Origin: Parachlamydiaceae bacterium | GTDB taxonomy: Bacteria; Chlamydiota; Chlamydiia; Chlamydiales; Parachlamydiaceae | NCBI GenBank assembly: GCA_013698165.1 | Contig: JACCVN010000045.1 | Span: 1 to 16,918 of the forward strand | Reading direction: 5' to 3' | Length of the DNA stretch: 16,918 bases | In this document: in pieces, positions 13,215-16,918 of the stretch | Layout: each line of letters opens with the position of its first letter | Numbering within the stretch: position 1 is the stretch's first letter | The notes under the pieces: model-generated | Databases searched by the model: none | The model's input: only the letters and a program-made list of their open reading frames with translations | Told to the model about the DNA's origin: nothing | Position numbers and translations under genes: made by a program

Positions 13215-14777
13215 TTAATCTTTAGTAGTATCATAGAGGTTATTAATGGAAGGTCCGGTTATGACATGTCCACATCCATCAAAACGAGACCCGTGTAAAG
13301 GGCAATCCCAGCTTTTTTCTGCATGATTCCATCTTACACAACCTCCTAAATGAGGACAAAAAGCTGAACTGATGTGAATTTTATTTTGATTATCTTTATA
13401 AACAGCGATTTTTTTTATACCCTTTCTTAAAATAATTCCATTATCTGCAGCTAATGCATCGACTTTTTTAATTTCTCCGGGAGTAAACCAATCTTTTAAT
13501 TGGATGATAGAATTGAGATTTTCTTGGATAAATTTTGAGGCGGTAGAACATGTTTTACGGGACGGTTCATAAAGCTTTTTCCAGAGATTCTTCTTTCCTA
13601 AGATAAGGTCTGGTAATAAAATCGCAGCAATGGTCCCATGAGTCATTCCATTCCCCGAATCTCCTGTTGCAATATAAATATTTTTGTCCCCCGGGTTCAG
13701 TCCGATAAATGCTAAAGAATCTACTGGTTCAAAGACTTGACCAGACCAACGATATTCAATTTTATCTATCATTGGAAAACGCTTTTTAGCCCAAACTTCT
13801 AGATGATCATATATTGAATTATTTGCTGGGCCTTGTCCTGTTTTATGATCTTCTCCACCGACCACTAACCATTCTAAGTTAGAATCAATAAGATTTTTTT
13901 GAATTCTTATGTAATGATATGGATCGAGCGTATCCCAGTAAAGACCTTTTTGAATAGATCCTTTGGGCACTGAAGCAGCTATAACATAAGTGCGGTAGGC
14001 AGATTGCTTAGTATGAATATAGAAGCGATTGTTGACTGGAGTGCAAGTGGCTACAATGACTGAATGAGCTCTAATTTCTGCACCCAATGATGTCTTCACT
14101 AAGCAAGGAGAACCATCTTCAATATTTGTTACATGGGTGTGACTAAAAATTTTTCCCCCATGTTTTAAGACAGCTTTTATAAGACCTTGAAGATATTTTA
14201 AAATGTGAAACTGCGCTTGCCTAGGAAATTGTAAGCAGGGACCGGTATCGAATGAAGAACTAAAAGGGGCTCTAGCCACCTTATGAAGTTCCATACCTGT
14301 TTTTTTTACAGCAATAAATTCTTTATCCAATATTTCATTAGATTCTTCAGGTGGAACAAATAGATAGCCATCAACTCTTTCGAAATCACAATCGATTTCT
14401 TCTTCAACAACAATTTTTTCAATGTAATCCACGGCTGCAGAATGGCTTTCTGCCGCTAGCCGAGATCCTTCTTCTCCAAATATTTTTTCCAAATCATAAT
14501 AACGATCATCCAAAACCCATGTTAAGTGAGCAGTTGTACGTGCTGTTTGTCCTCCACCAACAGTCCCTTGATCTAAGACAACCACGGATTTTCCCTGCTT
14601 TGCTAGCGTGTAAGCGCAAGTAAGCCCAACAATTCCAGCACCAACAATACAAACATCTGCATTTAAGTTAGTTTCTAAAGGAATGAAAGAAGGAACTGGA
14701 ATTTCCATCCAAAGAGACTTGGAAAAACCAGAATTATTGCTTATTGTGGTATCATTGTTAAGTTTTGATTGCGTCAT
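13215..14777 (-). CDS. FAD-dependent oxidoreductase (DAO fold) with C-terminal Rieske [2Fe-2S] domain
   Basis: 520 aa from ATG 14777. Two parts: a DAO-type FAD oxidoreductase (N-terminal dinucleotide-binding DVCIVGAGIVGLTCAYTLAKQGKSVVVLD; late FAD motif NIYIATGDSGNGMTHG) and a Rieske domain near the end with CPH...CPLH ligands (C, H, C, H at about 474, 476, 492 and 495). The arrangement is that of Bacillus YhfW-like proteins; substrate unknown, probably an amine or similar reduced compound, with electrons passing from FAD to the cluster. Start: ATG 14777 has AAGAG upstream and begins near the usual family N-terminus; ATG 14810 in the same frame is an alternative adding 11 residues (MIFEIHKKKSL). 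No signal peptide, so cytosolic. Single-gene unit with its own terminator. Confidence 0.88.
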   Translation of the reverse strand: MTQSKLNNDTTISNNSGFSKSLWMEIPVPSFIPLETNLNADVCIVGAGIVGLTCAYTLAKQGKSVVVLDQGTVGGGQTARTTAHLTWVLDDRYYDLEKIFGEEGSRLAAESHSAAVDYIEKIVVEEEIDCDFERVDGYLFVPPEESNEILDKEFIAVKKTGMELHKVARAPFSSSFDTGPCLQFPRQAQFHILKYLQGLIKAVLKHGGKIFSHTHVTNIEDGSPCLVKTSLGAEIRAHSVIVATCTPVNNRFYIHTKQSAYRTYVIAASVPKGSIQKGLYWDTLDPYHYIRIQKNLIDSNLEWLVVGGEDHKTGQGPANNSIYDHLEVWAKKRFPMIDKIEYRWSGQVFEPVDSLAFIGLNPGDKNIYIATGDSGNGMTHGTIAAILLPDLILGKKNLWKKLYEPSRKTCSTASKFIQENLNSIIQLKDWFTPGEIKKVDALAADNGIILRKGIKKIAVYKDNQNKIHISSAFCPHLGGCVRWNHAEKSWDCPLHGSRFDGCGHVITGPSINNLYDTTKD

Positions 14778-14973
14778 AAGGCTCTTTTTTTTATGTATTT
14801 CAAATATCATTCTTGTAATTTATTCTCTCATTTCGAATAACCGAACCTTAAAAAAATGAAGATTAAATGTAAAAGATAAATTTATCTAGCCATTTTTTTC
14901 ATCATTTTTCTGGGGTGGTTGTTTATTTTATGTTATGCTATTTTAATAGAAATTTTAATGGGCGCCGGTATCC
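14778..14973. promoter_or_regulatory. Divergent intergenic region between FAD oxidoreductase and GNAT genes
   Basis: Strongly AT-rich. Contains the perfect 14-bp palindrome AGATAAATTTATCT (14874-14887). Possible -35/-10 pieces for the GNAT gene (TTGTTT near 14921, T/A-rich hexamers before 14950) do not form a clean pair. The GNAT start has no evident ribosome site. Confidence 0.25.
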
Positions 14974-15999
14974 ATGATCCTTGAAACAGAAAGACTTATT
15001 TTACGTGAATTTAGCATGGACGATCTGCATGCATTTGCTTCTCTAATGGCTGACCCGGAAGTGATGCGATTTTCTCTAAGTGGTCCAATGTCTAAAGAAA
15101 AGGCAAAGGAGTATTTGCAAACTAGAATATTGGACCACTATGCCAAATATGGATATGGACTTTATGCGGTCATCTTGAAAGAAGACAATCAATTAATTGG
15201 TCAAATTGGTCTGATCTCTCAAAACATTGATGGTGTAAGCAAGACTGAATTGGGATACCGCCTTCATACCCGGTATTGGGGCCAAGGACTTGCCACGGAA
15301 GGCTGTCTAGCAGTGTGTCAGTATGCTTTTGAGAAATTAGGAAAGGTGGATCTTATTTCAATTATTGACCCTCAAAATACACGCAGTCTTGAAGTAGCTA
15401 AGCGAGCCGGCATGATAATGTTAAAAGAAGCTTCTTTTTATAATATCCCTGTACATATTTATACAATTAAAGCCTCTGGCAAAACTCAAAATGTCATTAT
15501 CAGACAACTTCTAGAAGCAGACATCGACAAGCTTGCTCGTACTTTCACTTTTCCTTGGTCGGATTTCGATTCGACTGCAAAGCATTGGCAGCAATCCTTT
15601 AAAGAGCAACAAGAGGGTATTCGCACCATTTGTGTTTTAGAAAGGCAACGACAATTTTTGGGTTATGGAAGTTTGCTCCGAGAGTCCCACTACCCTTTTT
15701 TCAAAGAAAAAGGCATTCCTGAAGTCAATGCCATATGGGTTGATGAGCATAGCAGAAGGCAGGGATTAGCAAAAAGACTTATCGAGCATATAGAAAACAT
15801 GGCTCGTTCCGAAGGATATAAAACCATGGGTATCGGAGTTGGACTCTACAAAGATTATGGCGCAGCCCAAAGGCTTTACTATAAAATGGACTATCAGCCC
15901 GATGGAAATGGGATTACTTACAAAGGCGATCGGGTAGTTCCTGGGTCTCAGCATCCTGTAGACGATGACTTACTTATTTGGCTGACTAAAAGTTTATAG
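14974..15999 (+). CDS. Tandem GNAT acetyltransferase (RimJ/RimL-like domain fused to a second GNAT domain)
   Basis: 341 aa with two complete acetyl-CoA-dependent N-acetyltransferase domains. Domain 1 (about 1-168) is RimJ/RimL-like: METERLILREF-type opening (ILETERLILREFSMDD), acetyl-CoA loop RYWGQGLATEG, then IDPQNTRSLEVAKRAGM. Domain 2 (about 173-341): IIRQLLEADIDKLARTF, then VDEHSRRQGLAKRLIEHIENMARSEGYK with the R-R-x-G-x-A pyrophosphate loop, then YGAAQRLYYKMDYQPDG. Both loops look functional. The acceptor could be a protein N-terminus, aminoglycoside or small amine; not determinable. The stop codon is part of the ribosome site of the next small ORF. Confidence 0.88.
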   Translation: MILETERLILREFSMDDLHAFASLMADPEVMRFSLSGPMSKEKAKEYLQTRILDHYAKYGYGLYAVILKEDNQLIGQIGLISQNIDGVSKTELGYRLHTRYWGQGLATEGCLAVCQYAFEKLGKVDLISIIDPQNTRSLEVAKRAGMIMLKEASFYNIPVHIYTIKASGKTQNVIIRQLLEADIDKLARTFTFPWSDFDSTAKHWQQSFKEQQEGIRTICVLERQRQFLGYGSLLRESHYPFFKEKGIPEVNAIWVDEHSRRQGLAKRLIEHIENMARSEGYKTMGIGVGLYKDYGAAQRLYYKMDYQPDGNGITYKGDRVVPGSQHPVDDDLLIWLTKSL

Positions 16000-16011
16000 G
16001 AGCCAGCATTC

Positions 16012-16179
16012 ATGAAAGTCGCAGGGGTTAATGAGATTGAAAAGATAAATCCTGAAATCAGTTTTGAAGCACTTAATGAAACCCATTTACGATCAACAAA
16101 CCACGGGAGCTTTCACGCTAGAAATAGTCGAAAAGTCTACCTTGACAGTGTACTTGAGGTTGGTCCAAAAGTCCCATAG
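16012..16179 (+). CDS. Small 55-codon ORF carrying relic copy 2
   Basis: ATG 16012 is preceded by TATAGGAG (AGGAG 10 nt upstream), overlapping the GNAT stop, so it is well placed for coupled translation. Product begins MKVAGVNEIEKINPEISFEA and ends VYLDSVLEVGPKVP. No membrane segment or signal. The second half (NHGSFHARNSRKVYLDSVLE) matches the frameshifted relic at 5624-5681, so at least that half descends from a repeated gene, perhaps a transposase. It may be a decayed fragment that happens to remain open, or a small live gene. No family recognised. Confidence 0.45.
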   Translation: MKVAGVNEIEKINPEISFEALNETHLRSTNHGSFHARNSRKVYLDSVLEVGPKVP

Positions 16180-16236
16180 CCGCGAATGCAGCAGCAGCAG
16201 ATTGCCACAGGCTAGGGTGTTGTTTTTGTAGCTTTT

Positions 16237-16270
16237 TTAGATTTAAATTCACATGAATCTAAGCTTTTTT
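16237..16270 (+). terminator. Terminator after the GNAT/small ORF unit
   Basis: TTAGATT (16237-16243), 12-nt loop, AATCTAA (16256-16262), then GCTTTTTT. AT-rich 7-bp stem with a T6 run. The 57 bp before it (16180-16236) shows only a 13-base match (TAGCCGCGAATGC, 16177-16189) to the inside of the foldback element. Confidence 0.5.
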
Positions 16271-16327
16271 GAATTTTGAAGTCATATGATAGTATACGGT
16301 TTTTAAGAATTGAGTTACGAGCAACAA

Positions 16328-16347
16328 ACACCCCCAGATGGGGGTGT
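16328..16347. repeat. C-rich hairpin unit (first member of palindromic cluster)
   Basis: ACACCCCC-AGAT-GGGGGTGT, eight-base perfect arms. Same type as the units at 16670-16688 and 16731-16749. Followed directly by GGGC-AAGTA, the left flank of the foldback element. Confidence 0.7.
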
Positions 16348-16356
16348 GGGCAAGTA

Positions 16357-16617
16357 GCCCAATGTCGTTAAGTTAAGGAATAAGCATCTATGATTTAAGA
16401 GTTTAGATTTGTGAATAAGCGCATTCTTGCCATCAATCTGGCGATTTTCATGTGGCCTCCTGCATCTCGAAATAGGCAGATTAAACGCTTGTTGACTCCT
16501 GTTGAGAGACGCAGCAGGACACATGAAAATTGCCGCATTCGCGGCTAGAACACGCTTATTTTCAAATCTAAACTCTTAAATCACAAATATTTATCTCTTA
16601 ACTTAATGACATTGGGC
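16357..16617. mobile_element. 261-bp foldback / MITE-like element, complete copy
   Basis: Ends are GCCCAATGTC and GACATTGGGC. Inside the GCCC/GGGC ends, the left 113 bp (16361-16473) and the reverse complement of the right 113 bp (16501-16613) align without gaps at about 79% identity (about 85% over the outer 61), around a 27-bp centre. Many differences are transitions. The direct repeat AAGTA flanks it on both sides (16352-16356 and 16618-16622), fitting a 5-bp target duplication. No transposase is encoded; open frames through it are by-products of the palindrome. The outer motif AATGTCRTTAAGTTAAG looks like an insertion-sequence terminal repeat (inference). A second copy starts at 16802. 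Confidence 0.75.
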
Positions 16618-16623
16618 AAGTAG

Positions 16624-16795
16624 CCCAGGGGAAGCGAAGCGCACCCCTGGGTAAATACAATTCAAGATTGCACCCCTGAAAGGGGTGCGGGAGGGCGGTC
16701 AGATTTGTTTCTAGTGATACGTTATTGCCCACACCCCTTTCAGGGGTGTAATCCTTTTGTTAAAGGACCCAGGGCCGCGCTTCGCTTGCCCTGGG
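16624..16795. repeat. BIME-like palindromic cluster: four hairpins in two inverted pairs
   Basis: Outer pair: CCCAGGGG...CCCCTGGG (16624-16651) and CCCAGGGC...GCCCTGGG (16768-16795), each an 8-bp stem with a 12-nt loop containing AAGCGAAGCGC or its complement. Inner pair: GCACCCCT-GAA-AGGGGTGC (16670-16688) and ACACCCCT-TTC-AGGGGTGT (16731-16749). The outer two are inverted copies of each other, as are the inner two. In each pair one base pair differs by a double change that keeps the stem (G-C to C-G; G-C to A-T). No ORF. Resembles REP/BIME clusters. Confidence 0.75.
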
Positions 16796-16801
16796 CTACA
16801 G

Positions 16802-16918
16802 GCCCAATGTCGTTAAGTTAAGGAATAAGCATCTATGATTTAAGAGTTTAGATTTGTGAATAAGCGCATTCTTGCCATCAATCTGGCGATTTTCATGTGG
16901 CCTCCTGCATCTCGAAAT
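16802..16918. mobile_element. Second copy of the foldback element, left 117 bp, cut by window edge
   Basis: Identical over all 117 bases to 16357-16473, in the same orientation, 445 bp downstream. It is preceded by GGGC-TACAG, as the first copy is preceded by GGGC-AAGTA. The right half lies outside the window. Confidence 0.85.

Noticed and set aside
16315..16524. Minus-strand 69-codon frame within the foldback element
   Set aside because: It crosses the C-rich hairpin and the palindrome arm; an open frame here is a by-product of the repeat.
16328..16918. CRISPR array in the repeat-rich right end
   Set aside because: Repeats are long palindromes of unlike spacing, with no regular short repeat-spacer pattern and no cas genes.

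Overview
The window is AT-rich bacterial DNA. It looks like an environmental (amoeba-associated) member of the Chlamydiota, or a similar host-associated Gram-negative. The reasons are a secreted DUF2608-type HAD protein (a family I know from Legionella and Parachlamydia-like bacteria), a neurotransmitter:sodium symporter family amino-acid transporter, and many decayed mobile-element fragments. This assignment is inference; the window holds no rRNA or other marker gene.

Left part (1-4792, minus strand): a three-gene heavy-metal efflux operon in the order outer-membrane channel, membrane-fusion protein, RND pump (CzcC-CzcB-CzcA type). The pump runs off the left edge. The channel gene has an in-frame TGA where family members have a conserved glycine. 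The last 54 codons are still open, so the lesion looks recent. Divergent from this operon is a ClbS/DfsB-family four-helix-bundle gene (5078-5581), followed by a frameshifted coding relic that recurs elsewhere in the window.

Middle part (5783-9937, plus strand): a secreted HAD-family protein, an NSS transporter with a well-formed promoter and an altered Na1 site, a 250-bp inverted-repeat region rich in GCCCC/GGGGC hairpins, a tiny ORF that may be a transposase start, a 9-bp tandem repeat, and a ZIP-like membrane protein.

Aromatic block (9950-12953, minus strand): trpE, trpG and a type I-beta DAHP synthase (aroF) form one translationally coupled operon. It joins the entry step of the shikimate pathway to the chorismate-to-anthranilate branch. 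A promoter overlapping a 20-bp palindrome lies just upstream and is a likely repressor site.

Right part (13130-16918): a FAD oxidoreductase with a C-terminal Rieske domain (minus, with a clear terminator), a tandem-GNAT acetyltransferase (plus), a 55-codon ORF carrying the dispersed relic, and then about 600 bp of palindromes. These last comprise a 261-bp foldback/MITE-like element with a 5-bp target duplication, a BIME-like hairpin cluster whose two arms differ by compensatory changes, and the first 117 bp of a second, identical copy of the foldback element. The hairpin cluster and the insertions into it are the least ordinary thing in the window.
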